Of a DNA stretch of 64,000 bases, positions 23,512 through 35,595 are shown one piece after another; within the stretch, counting starts at the first letter, position 1, and every line of letters begins with the position of its first letter. Source of the DNA: Euryodendron excelsum (Eukaryota > Streptophyta > Magnoliopsida > Ericales > Pentaphylacaceae). The position numbers and the translations under genes are program-made. The stretch spans positions 1,133,001-1,197,000 of the forward strand of contig CM065378.1 of NCBI GenBank assembly GCA_033060915.1. Reading direction: 5' to 3'. Under the pieces are notes generated by a model. The model did not search any database. It saw only the letters and a list, made by a program, of their open reading frames with translations, and had not been told where the DNA came from.

Positions 23512-23525
<14 letters not shown>
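23355..23525 (-). promoter_or_regulatory. Probable SPK1 5' UTR exon and TATA-like promoter region
   Basis: On the minus strand a G-rich leader ends at an AGCAG/GTAAAG donor at 23355/23354. That fits splicing to the acceptor just before the SPK1 start codon, giving a 5' UTR intron of about 0.7 kb. Upstream, at about 23500-23525, is a TATATATA-rich stretch that could act as a TATA box. A (GA)n tract and an AAACCCTAA telo-box (23613-23621) lie further upstream. The true start site may be either side of the GA tract, so transcript data are needed. Confidence 0.45.
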
Positions 23526-23529
<4 letters not shown>

Positions 23530-23545
<16 letters not shown>

Positions 23546-25050
23546 CTCAAAAGTATGTGATTAGGGAAACCTAAATGGAGATCGGGCTTGACAGAGGCTC
23601 CGGAACCTCCTCAAACCCTAATTCGTAAAGATGCCCAATGTGGGTGCCTGTGTCTCCAAGTGAATACTGAAGAATCCGATATACATACAAACATGTGTGC
23701 ATATATAATATATGAATCTATTATTTGTATACACAGTGAGTGGAGTACAGATAAACACTGTGGTACCTGCTAAAAATAATTAAAAAAATGAAGAGAGAGA
23801 GAGAGATAGAGAAATGGAAACCTACTACTACAGACTTCAAAGTAAAGTAAGGTTTACCAGTTGGGCGACGAGAGTGGACTGGAGTTGAGCAATCAAGACT
23901 CACGGTAGTGCTTCCCTGTCCCTGTCCCTGTCCCTGCGGCTGCGTGCTGGGGTTAAAAAAAATAAAACAAAAAATAACTGTATAGATTATATGCATACAT
24001 ATGTATGTATGTATGTGTCATATTGTGTGGGAAAATTGGTGGACCCTCTGGTTGGGATTGGTGGATGTTTGGTTGGGTGAGGCTGTCGTGACACAGTGAT
24101 ACACGGAATTTGGGGATGTCCTAAGGGCGACGTCGAACTTAGCCAGGCCTGGGTGTGTGTGTTTTTTGGTCGAGCCAGGCCTGGCCTGGGTGTGACCGAG
24201 CTTACCCAGAAGTAATAAAAATGTAAGTTGCCTGACAGTCCAAATCACCCCAAAATATTCGGGCTGGCCTATATTAAGCAAACATGATTTTGCGGTTACC
24301 CATTACCCAATGTCACCACCTCATCGAAGCCCAGCATTCTACTTTTAATATAGTCTTATCATAGCTATCCACATGGTCACATTTAAGTAGAGAAAAAGTC
24401 TATTAATTAAATAATACTATATTTCAATAGTTATTCCTATTAAATTGTAACACATAGTATTTTATAACATCAACAACATAGATTTGTGAGGAAATAGTGA
24501 GACTTTTAAGGAAAAAAAAATGTCATATGACTAAAACTTTTGAATTTGTGGTAAAAAGATGAGACTTTTAAAAAAAATAACACATGGCAAAACTTGATAT
24601 GAATGACTATTAAAAATTCAGTACTTCTTAACCACTGAACTTTTTTCTGAGCAGAAATTTTGTCAAACATATGGGGTGCTTTGACAATTTGATTTATCCG
24701 TAAAGCTTTGTAAAATCAAGTTCTACGATGAAGAGCATGAGAACAGGGACAGAGGGAGATCGTGAGGAAAATTCAAGTAGGTTGAGAATCAATACCTCAA
24801 CACTATTTCCTAAAGAAAAAGAATGAGGCGAGCTTTGAAAAGGCAGAGAAAAATGTTGACCAAACTCAATCCAAATTCATCTAGACCTTGAAAATTTGTC
24901 CAATCTTAAAGAAATTATTTAGGATGACCATCACACTACATTATCATACTTTCGTAATTTGACGTTCTATTTAAGTTATAACACGTGATCTTTTCCTCAT
25001 TGTGGAATGTTTAAATTTCAAATTTTACCTATTAGTTATAATGTACATGT
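23530..25050. other. Intergenic, no gene recognised
   Basis: Contains the region upstream of SPK1, short GA and ATAC microsatellites (from about 23470), a three-fold CCCTGT repeat at about 23915-23935, and GC-rich palindromic CCAGGCCTGG motifs at about 24140-24190. From about 24350 it is AT-rich. No coding or element boundaries are supported. Confidence 0.5.
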
Positions 25051-25557
25051 TGATGATGCAGTAAATTTGTGTGATCTCCCCAAGCTCTAGTGTGGATGGG
25101 TGGAAGGAACCTTCGATTGTGGACACCAATGTGGTGTCTGCCAATGACACTATGATGGTAAAGTTAGACTAGAGTATTTGAGCAAAGCAATGAGGCTTAA
25201 GGGTTTTTTGTTTCGTCCCTTCTTTTTGAGATGGTGACTGCCATTTATACAACGATGTCAACAGGGAATGTGCCTTGGATCATGGGGACGTGGATTGTGG
25301 GTATCAATTGTGCCCCCAAATTAAGCATAGTGGATAGAAGACATGGATTGTGCTTCTAGTCATAGGAGTAACCGTTCCAGTGATGGAGTCGTGGGGGTTG
25401 ATATTTAAGCGGGAAACTCGGAGTACATCACGTTGGTGTAGCATGTCCAAGTCTGTTCGGTGCAATTGGTCAAAGGGGTATTCAGTGGTGGTCTTGGTCT
25501 AGACGCCTCTAGGTTGCCCATGAAGGACAAACCGGCAACTCAATTTTACCCCTATCA
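25051..25557 (-). repeat. 3' LTR of the Tat-type element
   Basis: About 507 bp. On the minus strand it starts TGATAGGGGTAAAATTGAG and ends in TGCATCATCA. It matches the copy at 35596-36120 along its full length, except for about 21 extra bases in the other copy. A purine-rich tract (AGGAGAATTAGGGGC, minus strand, about 25560-25578) directly precedes it and fits a polypurine tract. Confidence 0.92.
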
Positions 25558-25990
25558 AATGCCCCTAATTCTCCTGGGCAGATTTGCTCTACCGAAAGGA
25601 ATTCGAACGTCACCTTCGAAGTGCATTTATAGCGCCGTAATCCATAATGATTACAGTAGTTGTTGAATCGATGTGACCCTCGAGGTGTCCGCCATGTGGC
25701 CTTTCTAGGTTGGCTCTCAATTCATGATGAGACGCCTTGAATACTGACTATTGATCTTGAATCATGGAGGCAATCCTATCCGTTGCTTTCGAAACAAGGG
25801 GTTTTAAGACTTGGCGGTTTGCTAGAAACCCCTCACTTTACACCCTTCGAACTCCCAATAACTGCCTTCCCCATTCTCATTGAAAGTTCTTCACCTTGTG
25901 TTCTTGGGACCACACTCAAGGTGATTCCAATCTATTTTCTCTAGGTCATCCCAACTTTGGTAAGGTTTTGTGTTTGTTGAGTAGGGTTTT

Positions 25991-27941
25991 ATGTTTTGGC
26001 TCTTACAAAAAATCATTTGGTACTATGAATGGAGGATTAGGGCTTCATACCCCTTAACGTTTGTAAGTAATCCTTCCCTTGTTGAATCAGTATACTGGGG
26101 TGTTCTAGAGGCGTCAAGAACTGTTCTTGAGACTCTTCGTGAGATTGAAGACCCTAGGATCATGAACCCCCATCCTATTGATCTTTTGACCAGTTCAAAG
26201 CGCACAGTGTCGGCTAACTTGGATAGGGTGAGACTAGACGAGGCTTCTAGTGCCTCTATCAATTATTCTGGGGCAGATATTAAGGACGTTACCCGAGAAA
26301 CGAGGCTAGGGGTAAGCAGCCCTGCGGCTACAGTGGACGCCTTCGAGAACATCCCCATAGATGAGACTGAAGAGGCAATGCCCCCAGCCCTAGAGTGTAG
26401 GTATAAGGCGAGGAACATTGCCTCTATCTTAGATGGGCTGGAATAAGTAAGCTTTGATCTGTTTATTAATTCCCCACATCCATGAGTTATAAGGTCCCTA
26501 GGGGTGATGACAAAGCCTACTTTCCTCACCTTGGGGAGATAATAGTGTACGAGAGTGCTTTATCAAGGGGGCTGAGGTTTCCCATTGCTCCCCCATTAGG
26601 AGGGTTCTGAGCAGATGTGGACTGGTCCCTGGGCAGATCTTACCCAATTCGTGGCGTATCCTAGTAGACTATGCCATTTTATGGCCCTCAGCTACTAAAG
26701 GAGAGGAGTACCTAACCCCTAAGGACTTCTTCTACTACTATAAGGTGACTGAAAGCAAAGGCTTAGGTTAATACTACTTCTCGGCTAGAGAAAGTCAACA
26801 TGCAATGCTTTTTGGTCTTCATACCTTCCACAAGCACTAGAAAGAAAAGTTCTTCTTTGTATATATCGAAGGCATGGAGATTGCCCATTGGGAGGAGGTG
26901 ACTGATCAAACTCCTCGCTTACCTAGACAATGGGGGAAACTAGGTAGAAAGGGTATGCTCCACTCGTACTTTGGTACTTTGAGGTTTTGTTTTCAGTAGT
27001 GGTCTGACCAAATCTTGTTTTGTGCTCAACATGTCTTCCTGTACTGGAGGATGAGGCAAGGAAGGCAAGGGAAGAAAGGGTGAGGAAGTATCCGGTTACA
27101 TTTTGGGCTCATCTTGTGGTGGGTGAGAGTTTGGCTGCGTACCTCTTAGGTCCAAACCCTTCCGCCGAGACCATCCAAGCTAAGGGAGAGAGGAGTGAGT
27201 CTGGTATTTTAATTTTTGTTGCTATATTAGATGTATTCTTACTCTTGTTATGTTTTCCTATGCAGATCGAGTTCTGCCATGGATTTCAACAAGAAGATGT
27301 TGAGGGACGTTTCAAAGAAATTCGAAGACTTGGAAAAGGCCAAGTCCTCTGGTTGATTTTCCCTTTCGTTGTCTTTATCTAATTTGTTTACTGGGCTAAC
27401 CCATTCGTTGGGTGTTATGTAGTTGCACGTCAAGGCATCGTGTATGTCCACCCGCTTGAAGGTGAAAACAACCGAGAGCATCAAGAAGGGTCAAGTGATA
27501 GAGACCCTGACCAAGTCTAACTAGGGTCTGGAGAAAAGGCTGAAGACATCTGAAGAAACCTTAGAGACCGTGGAGGCAGAGAAATCTGTTGTGATGGACG
27601 AGGTGGAAGGGCTAAGGCAGAAGAATGAGGAGCTGACATTTGAGGCTCAGTCCTTTGGGGCTGCCAAAGATTCCCTAATACTGAGGGTGGCTGAATTGGA
27701 AGAACAACTGAAGACAGCTCAAGAGAGAGCTGTCAAGGAGTTCAGGACTAGGGTCACCTTTTAGGACGAGCTCAATGAGGCCTATATAGAGGGCTTCATT
27801 GATGCTAAGGGGGCGGCAAAGAAGCTCTTCCCTGATTTGGACTTCTTTGCCCTGAAGCATGCGGACGACACCGTTTCCCAGGCAATTGGCGAGGAGGGTC
27901 AGACCGTTGTTGGAGAAATTGAGGACAATGCCCAGTCTTAG
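25991..27941 (+). pseudogene. Antisense accessory ORF of the Tat-type element, intron-containing and broken
   Basis: This ORF lies opposite to the element's gag-pol, between integrase and 3' LTR. The first block (25991-26446, 151 codons) ends near a GTAAGC donor-like site. The next block (about 26480-27000, interrupted by stops) reads AYFPHLGE, YESALSRGLRFPIAPP and FFYYYKVTESKG. This is the pattern of the domain often labelled 'putative gypsy type transposon' in plant annotations. A coiled coil follows (about 27290-27760), then EAYIEGFIDAKGAAKKLFPDLDFFAL and a stop at 27939-27941. A clear intron (GTATTTTAAT...CCTATGCAG, about 27203-27265) sits between blocks. Function of such ORFs is unknown. 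Confidence 0.7.
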
Positions 27942-27954
27942 GTTTCATAGGAGT

Positions 27955-27979
27955 CCCCCCCCCCCCCCCTCTTTTTTTT
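27955..27979. repeat. C15 run followed by CT-rich and T9 tract
   Basis: A 15-base C homopolymer followed by TC and a T run, just downstream of the antisense ORF stop. Confidence 0.95.
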
Positions 27980-28089
27980 TATACCCACCACTTCATTAAT
28001 AAAGAAGCTTTCATTTCTCTCAGTGTTCCTTCTTTTTGCATTTTAGTTGTGATTGGCAATACACGCTTGTTTCTCGAATTATTGCATAC

Positions 28090-28618
28090 AATGGATTGGT
28101 AAGTCGCATGGGCTGACTAGTTATGCTTGGCCTTGGATAGTAGTCTTTTTGGTCCACCGGCTCATTTGGTCAGTCTCCGCGGACTGACCGGTTGGGCTTT
28201 TAGTGTCCTTTCTGGCCTTGCACTATTGTGGTTAGTCTCACGAACTAACCAATTAGGGGTGGTAGCCTTTTTGGCCTTTCGGCTTATCCGGTCAGCTTAT
28301 GGACTGATCAATTAGGATTAGTAACCTTTTTGGGCTTTCGGCTTATCTGGTCAATATCATAGGCTGACCAAGTGGGTTTTTGCCTGGTGGGCTTTCAACT
28401 GATCTGGCTAGTCTTATGGACTGACTAGTTGGGCTTAGTAACCTTTTTGGCCTTTCAGCTTATTCGGTCAGTCTCGTGGACTGATTAATTGAGCTTGGTA
28501 GCCTTTTTGGCTTTTCGGCTTATCTGGTCAGTCTCATGGGCTGACCAGGTGGGCTTAGTAGCCCTTTTGGCCTTTCGACTGATCTGGTCAGTTTCGTGGA
28601 CTGGCCAGTGGGGTTGTT
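28090..28618. repeat. Minisatellite with palindromic 60-bp units
   Basis: About eight units of roughly 60 bp follow a common pattern: GTAGCCTTTTTGGC, then CTTTCGGCTTATCTGG, then TCAGTCTCATGGACTGACCA. Each unit contains an imperfect palindrome (TGGTCAGTC...GACTGACCA). It lies between the antisense ORF and the end of integrase. Confidence 0.88.
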
Positions 28619-28822
28619 GCTCCAAACAAGAATTTGGCTTTGGTAAGAAACATCGTTGATGTTGAAAAAGTAAGAGTTCCATTAAGAAATTACATTTTTC
28701 CTTCACACATAATACTTCCTTAGGCGTTCGGCATGCTAGGGGTTAGGCAAATTTTTGTTGTCCAGTCCTATTAGCCAGTAGGTCCCCTTTCGGGAAAACC
28801 CCTTAACCCTGTACGGTCCTTC

Positions 28823-31400
28823 TCAGTTTGGCCCGAGTTTACCATTGCTGGGCTTCCTGGTGGATTGGTTGACTTTCTTAAGGACCAAGTCCTTTGCTTT
28901 GAATGTTCTGGGTTTTAATTTGGCATCATGGTACCGATGCATCTTTTGTTGATAAGTTGTTACTTCCATGGCTGCGTGCATCCTTCTTTCCTCGAGTAGG
29001 TTCATACTCACCTCTAGTGCCTTATTGTTAGTCTCGAGTTTATAGTGCTCGACCCTTGGGTTATGCAGGCCTATCCCCACTAGGATGACTGTTTCCACTC
29101 CAAACGTTAGTGAGAGGGGGGTGTGCCTCATTGCTATTCTTTCAGTTGTCCGGTAGGCCCACAAAATGCTGGGAAACTCTTCAGCTCATAAGCCCTTCGC
29201 TTTTTTCAACTTAGCCTTAATGATGTTGAACAAGGTCCTGTCAGTGACTTCTACTTGGTCGTTAGTTTAGAAATGCTCTGGAGAAGAGAAATGATGGCTG
29301 ATATGGAGATTTGAGCATATTTGTCCGAATTGACCACCTTTGAATTATTTTCTGTTGTCCGTGATAATCACCTTGGGAATTTCGAACCTGCAGATGATGT
29401 TTGTCCATAGGAAATTCTTCATTATTTGTTTGGTGATGGTGGCGACGGCCTTAGCCTCGGCCCACTTGGTAAAGTAGTCTACTGCCACCATCGCAAATTT
29501 GGTCTGGCCTTTTTCCAAAGGCAAGGGCCCCACAATGTCAATCCCCCATTGGGCGAAAGGCCACGGGCTCTAGATGGGCATTAGCTCCTGGAGCAGTTGC
29601 CTTTGGATGTTGAAAAACCTTTGACACTTGTCATACTTTCTTATAAAATCTCAGGCATCTTTCTCCATTGTGGGCCAATAGCAAGCTACGTTGAGTATCT
29701 TTTTAGCTAGATCTCTTCCTCTTGAGTGGTTGCTGCAGACCCTGATTGCGCTTTAAAAGTGTAATTATAAAGCCGTAATTAGTACATTGTTAGCATTAGT
29801 TTATGAGTATATATGTTTTTTGGTTACTTTTTATATTAATTAAGTTTATTACATTTTATATAGGTTTTGAGCTTAAATGGAATGATTTCGAATGCAATTT
29901 AATCATAGGTTTCAAGAAGTTGCTGTCAAGGTACAAGCTGTTGAGGCTGTGGTACAAGCTGCTGAAGCACGCAGAGCTGAAACTTTAGAAGCCCATATCT
30001 CTCGAACTAGAAAGGCTATTGAGGCCCATAATATGTTGATTTCATATAATTTTTTGAGACATACAACTTTCGTGAAGTGACCCAGCCCATCTGAGCACTC
30101 AGTGGGAGTCGTTCGTACGACTGAAGACTAGATTTGGAGATTAACTCACTTTTTAGTTGTAGATAGATTAGTAGGTAGTAGAATAGACTATGAGTTTTAT
30201 ATTTTGAAGGAGGAGAAGAAAAATTTTAGGGTTTTGCTAGAGTTTTGGAAGGAGGAATCATCCAACATTTGGAGGCTACGAATCTTTTTATTTTTCAAGA
30301 GAGAATCTTTTAATCTTTAGTTTTCTTTCTTGTTCTTATTGTGAATTCAAGATTATATTTCTTTAATGCAGTATTTTCTTTCTTTAATTATTATTTCCAT
30401 TCTTGTAATCTTTATAATGCATTTTAGTAGCTAAATCCGTTCTTGGTATGGGTTGAGAAAGTAACTAGGTTACAGGTAGAGATTCAAGATAGTTATTTAT
30501 TTTTCAATATTTTAAGATCTTGGACCAAGATTCATTTTGTTGCCCATGAATATCTTCGAAAACAATATGCTTGATCATAACATGTAGGTATAAACTAATT
30601 TGTAAATAGGGATACGTATACCTAGAATTTCTAATAAGGATATTGATTATAATTGTTTACATATTTCTATTAGGAGTACTTTAGAAATCTATTGTTCTTG
30701 ATTAAGCTTCAAACATACTTTGTAGACAGATTTATAAACTGGAACAGTTATGAATGAGACCCTTGTATGAACACTAGTAAATAACTGAATATCAACTCTA
30801 AAGAGGGTAATTGAATCTTGAGTTTCTTTAATCAGAACTATCTTGGGAACTTACTTGTAGGCATATTACTGGATCAAACCCTGCCAAGACATTTTTATAT
30901 TATTTAAATATATCCCTAAAATTAGTTTAATTTTATTGTCTGATAATTTAGATCAACCATCTCCAACAATTGATTTTTATTTTCTTTTTGGAAGCTGTTA
31001 TGTACTTTTAATTGATTCTGAGCTTGTTATCCTTTTGTTCTGATTATAGCTCTTACTAGACTAAGTTTATTCTTGTGTTTTATATGGATCGACCTCAGAC
31101 TTACCGAGATATTATTACTGCATCACAACCGCACACTGTGCAATTTATATCCGAGATATGCTGGCTGATATAAATTGCACTATTCAGGAGCAATCAAACC
31201 ATTTCGTGTACCTCTCTCATAATATAGTCAGCATCTGTTTTTCCTGCACATCTGAGCCAAGGTAGGATGTACCCCTTTTTATATAGGATGTCGTCGATTA
31301 AGGTGTATCTGCTAGCTCTATATTGAATCCTTCTGACTTTAACGTTGTCTTTTGGTAAGACCCCTTGCTCAAAGTAGTTTCTGATTGGGGTTGCCCACTC
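28823..31400 (-). pseudogene. Integrase remnant split by a nested insertion
   Basis: The zinc-binding part is cut in two. ...MREVHEMV lies at about 31200-31230 and CSNHSRGRDLAKKIL resumes at about 29700-29740, after a 1.45-kb insert. The core then shows VAVDYFTKWAEAKAV, PKVIITDN and NDQVEVTDRT, so the D-D-E residues can still be seen. The C-terminal part is WAYRTTERIAMRHTPLSLTFG with RTFKAKDLVLKKV (28823-29164). Stops occur between the blocks. Confidence 0.88.
29744..31195. mobile_element. TIR element nested in the integrase region, 1.45 kb
   Basis: The left end GATTGCGCTTTAAAAGTGTAATTATA pairs with the inverted right end GATTGCTCCTGAATAGTGCAATTTATA. A perfect 13-bp inverted repeat (31138-31150 with 31168-31180) lies just inside the right end. 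The interruption of collinear integrase coding independently confirms the insert. A diverged 9-bp target duplication (6 of 9) is possible, which would suit a Mutator-like element. Internal short ORFs are not recognised. Confidence 0.65.
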
Positions 31401-32453
31401 AACTTCCTACCCCACCTGATGTATTTTCGAACTTTGAATGCTTGGCAAATCTAGCACCTTCATGGGGACTCTTGGGTTATTCTTTTGAAATGAAGCTATC
31501 CTGGCTAGTCGATCTACCTCCCTATTCTGTAGCCTGGGTACTCTTTCTAATAGTACTTTGAAGAATCTCCTGGCCAGGTTCGTGGCCATTTGGCAATACT
31601 CTTACATCTTTTTTCCTTTGGGCTCATAGTCGCCTTGGACCCGTTCTATCACAAGTTGAGAATCGCTGTGTACCAAGATATGTTCTATCCCCATTCGTTG
31701 AGCCATTCTGAGGCCAACTAATAAGGCTTCATATTCAGCTTCATTGTTGGAGGCGGGGAACTTAAATTTGACTACGTATTCAAATTTGTGTCCTTCAGGT
31801 GTTACTAGGACGACACCGGTGCCACTTGATTTATCGGTGGAAGAGCCGTCAACATTGAGGATTTATTGGGGTTCCAAAGAGTCGTCATCAAGGAGGGTTG
31901 TTGGGTGGGTGAACTTAACGATGAAATCTGTTATAGCCTGTCCTTTGATTGCCAGTCTTGGTTTATAGTGAATGTTGAACTGGCTAAGCTCTATGAACCA
32001 CTTGACAAGTCTACCCAAGGTCTCTGGTTTATGGAGGATCTTCTTCAATGGCTGGTCGATCAGAACGACTATGGTGTGTACCTAGAAGTATGGCTTCAAC
32101 CTTCGTGCTGAAGTCACTAGGGCAATGGCTAGCGTCTCCATTATGAGGTATCGCTCTTTTGCGCCCTTCAAGGCTCTGCTAGTGTAATAGACTAGCTTTT
32201 GGACTCCTCTCTCTTGTCTGATCAGGGCCGAGCTTACTGCTGTGGCAGAAACTGCGAGGTAGAGATAAAGTTCTTCCCCTTTAATAGTCCTGCTCAGTAG
32301 TGGTGCTAAGCTATGGTATTGTTTGAGTTGCTGAAAAGACTGTTCACATTCGATGGTCCACTCAACAGCTTTTCGTAAAATTTTAAAGAAAGCAAGGTAC
32401 CTATCTATGAATCTGGAGATAAATTTATTCAGCGTTGCCACTTTACTTGCCAA
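31400..32453 (-). pseudogene. RNase H and second (archaeal-type) RNase H remnants
   Basis: The first RNase H (about 32082-32453, continuing to 31863) has LYLAVSATAVSSALI and the YYTSRAL.GAK.RY pattern. The second (about 31400-31860) has NVDGSSTD, NNEAEYEALLVGL and HSDSQLV, so the acidic catalytic residues are visible. Stops interrupt the frame. A paired RNase H is the diagnostic trait of the Tat branch. Confidence 0.85.
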
Positions 32454-33260
32454 TCTCTAGACCTCCTTTGTAGACGTTGGGGACTGCATGTCTAGTATTG
32501 CTCTGATTGTTTTCTGGGTTTGCCTCTATCCCCCTGTTGGAGACCATGAATCCCAAGAACTTGTCAGATGCTACCCCAAATGCGCACTTGGCAGGGTTTA
32601 GCTTCATTTTGTAGGCTCTCAAATTTTGGAACGTCTCTTCTAGATCTGTCAAGTGGCTGGTTGTTTATTTGCTTTTCACTGACATGTCATCGACGTACAC
32701 TTCCATGTTTCTGCCAATCTGAGTGTTGAACATACGGTTGACAAGCCTCTAGTATGTTGCTTCGGCATTTTTCAAGCCGAAAGGCATTACTTTGTAGCAG
32801 TATAGGCCTCTATCTCTCACAAATGCCGTGTGTTCCTAATCATGCTCTACCATCTTTATCTGGTTATATAATCTGAGAAAGCGTCCATAAAAATTAGCAT
32901 CTCGTACCCTGTCGTTGAATCCACCAATTAATCTATCATGGGTAAGGGGAAGTTATTCTTGGGACATGCCCGGTACAAATCTGTGAAGTCCATACACATT
33001 ATCCACTTTTCGTTTATTTTCTTGATCGTGACCACGTTGGATAGCCAGGAGAGGTACTGGGCTTCCTTTATGAAGTCAGCTTTGGTCAGTCTCTCCACCT
33101 TTTTAGCTACTGCCTCATTGCGCTCTAGGGCGAAACTCCTCTTTTTTTGCCTTACTAGTTTCACTATTGGTTCTATGTTCAGATGATAGGTAATGATTCG
33201 GGTATCTATGCCTGACATGTCCTCATGAGACCAGGCAAAGACATCGGCATTCTATCTGAG
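32440..33260 (-). pseudogene. Reverse transcriptase remnant
   Basis: The N-terminal part (32928-33218) shows [28 protein letters not shown] and [10 protein letters not shown]. The catalytic YVDD box is intact at 32686-32697. The thumb/connection part (32443-32652) follows in a frame with [10 protein letters not shown] and [12 protein letters not shown]. In-frame stops and frame shifts separate these blocks. Confidence 0.9.
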
Positions 33261-33759
33261 GAAGGACCTTAGTCCATCCTTGAATTCCTCTGGTGTTGTT
33301 GTCCCTATCTTCACTACTCTGGTCTGATATTGTGTTCCAACCACGACTTCCTCGAGTTCTTTTGCTGGCTCTTCTCTTCTGATCTCCTCATCGTCTCAAA
33401 CCTCCAGTTCCTTAATCAGCATGACCTCATTGGTCTCCCATTTAAGGGATACCATGTAACATTCTATGGCAACCTTTTGGTCACTCTGGCTTCCCTAACT
33501 CCTTGAGGTGTGGGGAACTTGACCTTTAAGTGGTAGGTGGATGGTATAGCATTAAACTAGTTGAGTGTTGTTCTGCCCACAATGACGTTGTAGGTTGAAG
33601 GGCAGTCCACTACCAGGAAGGTCATCATCTTGGTGGTTTGCTGAGGTACGGTTCCTAGGATTACTAGCAGGCTATAAAACCCAAAGGGGTAACTCTATTA
33701 CCAGTGAAACTGACTAGGGGTGAGTTAACCGGTTGCATTTTTTCTATGCCCACTTTCAA

Positions 33760-34062
33760 TTACTCGAAGGCCTTTAGGAAAAGGATGTCTGCCGAGCTGC
33801 TACTATCTACAAGGATTTTCCGTATCAAGAAGTTGGACACTACTGCTGATATGACTAGAGGATAGTCGTGGGGTTGACATAGGGTCTCTACCTCTTCATC
33901 GAAGAATGTGATGGGGGTATGTTCTGCCTTAGACCTTTTGACTGATCGGTCTATGGACATGACTTCCCTTTGACTCCAGGTCTCATTAGCGTGCCTTTTC
34001 TTAGCAAATGAAGACTTTCTGCCACCTACAAATCCTTCTGAAATGACTCTTATCTCTCCCAT
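33760..34062 (-). pseudogene. Retropepsin-like protease remnant
   Basis: A 100-codon segment with the family pattern PHDYPLVISAVVSN...ILVDSSSSADILFLKAF. The usual active-site D-T/G-G is replaced by D-S-S, so catalysis is unlikely even if expressed. It lies between gag and RT, as expected. Confidence 0.8.
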
Positions 34063-34068
34063 AGGTTG

Positions 34069-35200
34069 TTAATTATGCCTTTCCCTTCTGGGGCTGTATC
34101 GCATAGCCTGCTGCGGTGGCTGGTCTCGCCTTTTATTGCGTCTTTCCCCTACTATATATCTTCCTAACCTCCGTTGCTTGATCAAGTTCTCCACCTGTTG
34201 TTTGAGGTCGTAGCAATCTTCTGTATCGTGGTCGTGGCCCTGGTGGAATCGACACCACTTGTGAGTTGGTCCATTCTCTGGTGGGGACCTCATTCAACTT
34301 GGCTACTTCAACACTGGGTCCTCCTTAATCTCATAGAGTACCTGATCCAGGGAGGTATTCAGGGGGGTAAAGTGCTAGTTGTACCTAGTTGGCCTATTTC
34401 CATTGCCCTCTGTCTTGTGCTTCTACTCGATTAGCTTAGGGGCTTTCGCAGCCCTATCATCTTTCTTCTCCTCAACTAGTTTTTTCTTGTCTACGCTTGG
34501 ACTAACATTCTCTGGGTCTTCCCTGACTTTGAGAGTGTCTTCCGCGTTCATGTATTTTTGCGCTCGAAGTATCAGCACAGTCATGATCTTGGGCGCTTCC
34601 TTAGCCAGAGAGAAAAGGAACTTGGGGATTCTGACCCCTACAATAAAAGCAGCTACCGCCACCTTTTGGTCCAGATCATGCACAAAGAGAGTCTCCTGGT
34701 TGAAGTCTCATTCTCGCGCTATTTAGTGCTAACAAGGAAGTGGAAGGCCTTCTTTTCCTCTGTCTTCCAATGTAGTGGCTGACGAACAATCTGCTTAGAT
34801 CCACGAATTTGCTGATGGTTCCTGGGGAAAGTCTGTGGAACCAAATCCGGGCTGGACCTTTGAGAGTTATAGGGATATGGCTCTGCACATAATTTCGTTA
34901 GGTACAGGCTGGAGGTCTATTAGCGTTTTATACTTCTCCAGATGATCCAGGGGGTCTTTCGTGCCATCCAAAGACTCCAATGTGGACAACTTGAACTTTG
35001 GGGGTAAGCATACCTTGCTAGTGTGAAAGGCGTGTCTGTCCTGTTCACTAGTTCCTCCACCGTGCTGGGGCCTTTTTTATTCACAACCGCAATTAATCTG
35101 GCCAGTTGAGCCTACATCTCTTTCATCTGTTCGTCCCATATTGGACGAGTTTTGCCAGTGTGCTCCGAAAGCACCACTATTACTGCCTTGGATTCGGCCA
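34069..35200 (-). pseudogene. Broken gag of the Tat-type element
   Basis: Fragments match the plant retrotransposon gag domain: LKGPARIWFHRLSP (34676-34888), then in another frame VAVAAFIVGVRIPKFLFSLA and AQKYMNAEDTLK (34423-34683). A CRFHQGHDHDTEDC zinc-binding segment follows (34069-34293). The frame changes near 34,690-34,750 and stops occur, so no full Gag can be made. Confidence 0.88.
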
Positions 35201-35576
35201 TGTGGCTCTGAGTTTCATCAGCATTGGCTTTAGCCCCCGTTCTGAGGAGGGTTTCCTCTGGGGAGCGCTGAATCCTCCGCTCCTTCACCGGTGTTGCCTT
35301 CCTCGTTCCTTTCTACCAGCGGGTCTGCAGGCATCATGGGGTTCTCTGGTAGCAGAGGGTCCACTACTGTCAACGCTGCGCTACTAGTGGTAGAGGCAAT
35401 ATTCTTTCCAACTCTTGATTTCGAGCTTGGAGCTAATTCATGACAGTCATCAGTTGATGATTTGCTGCTCTAAGGCAGCGATCCTAGTAGTGCTTTGTTC
35501 CTCTATTGTTTCGTCTAGCTTGATTGATGAAGCACCAGATCGGGTCAAGATCATAAGACAACCAAAATGTCATTCC

Positions 35577-35592
35577 CATAGACGGCGCCAAC
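35577..35592 (-). other. Primer-binding-site-like sequence of the Tat-type element
   Basis: On the minus strand TTGGCGCCGTCTATGG lies three bases inside the 5' LTR. Very similar TTGGCGCCGTCTGTGG sequences are usual at this place in plant Tat-type elements. Confidence 0.7.
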
Positions 35593-35595
35593 TAA

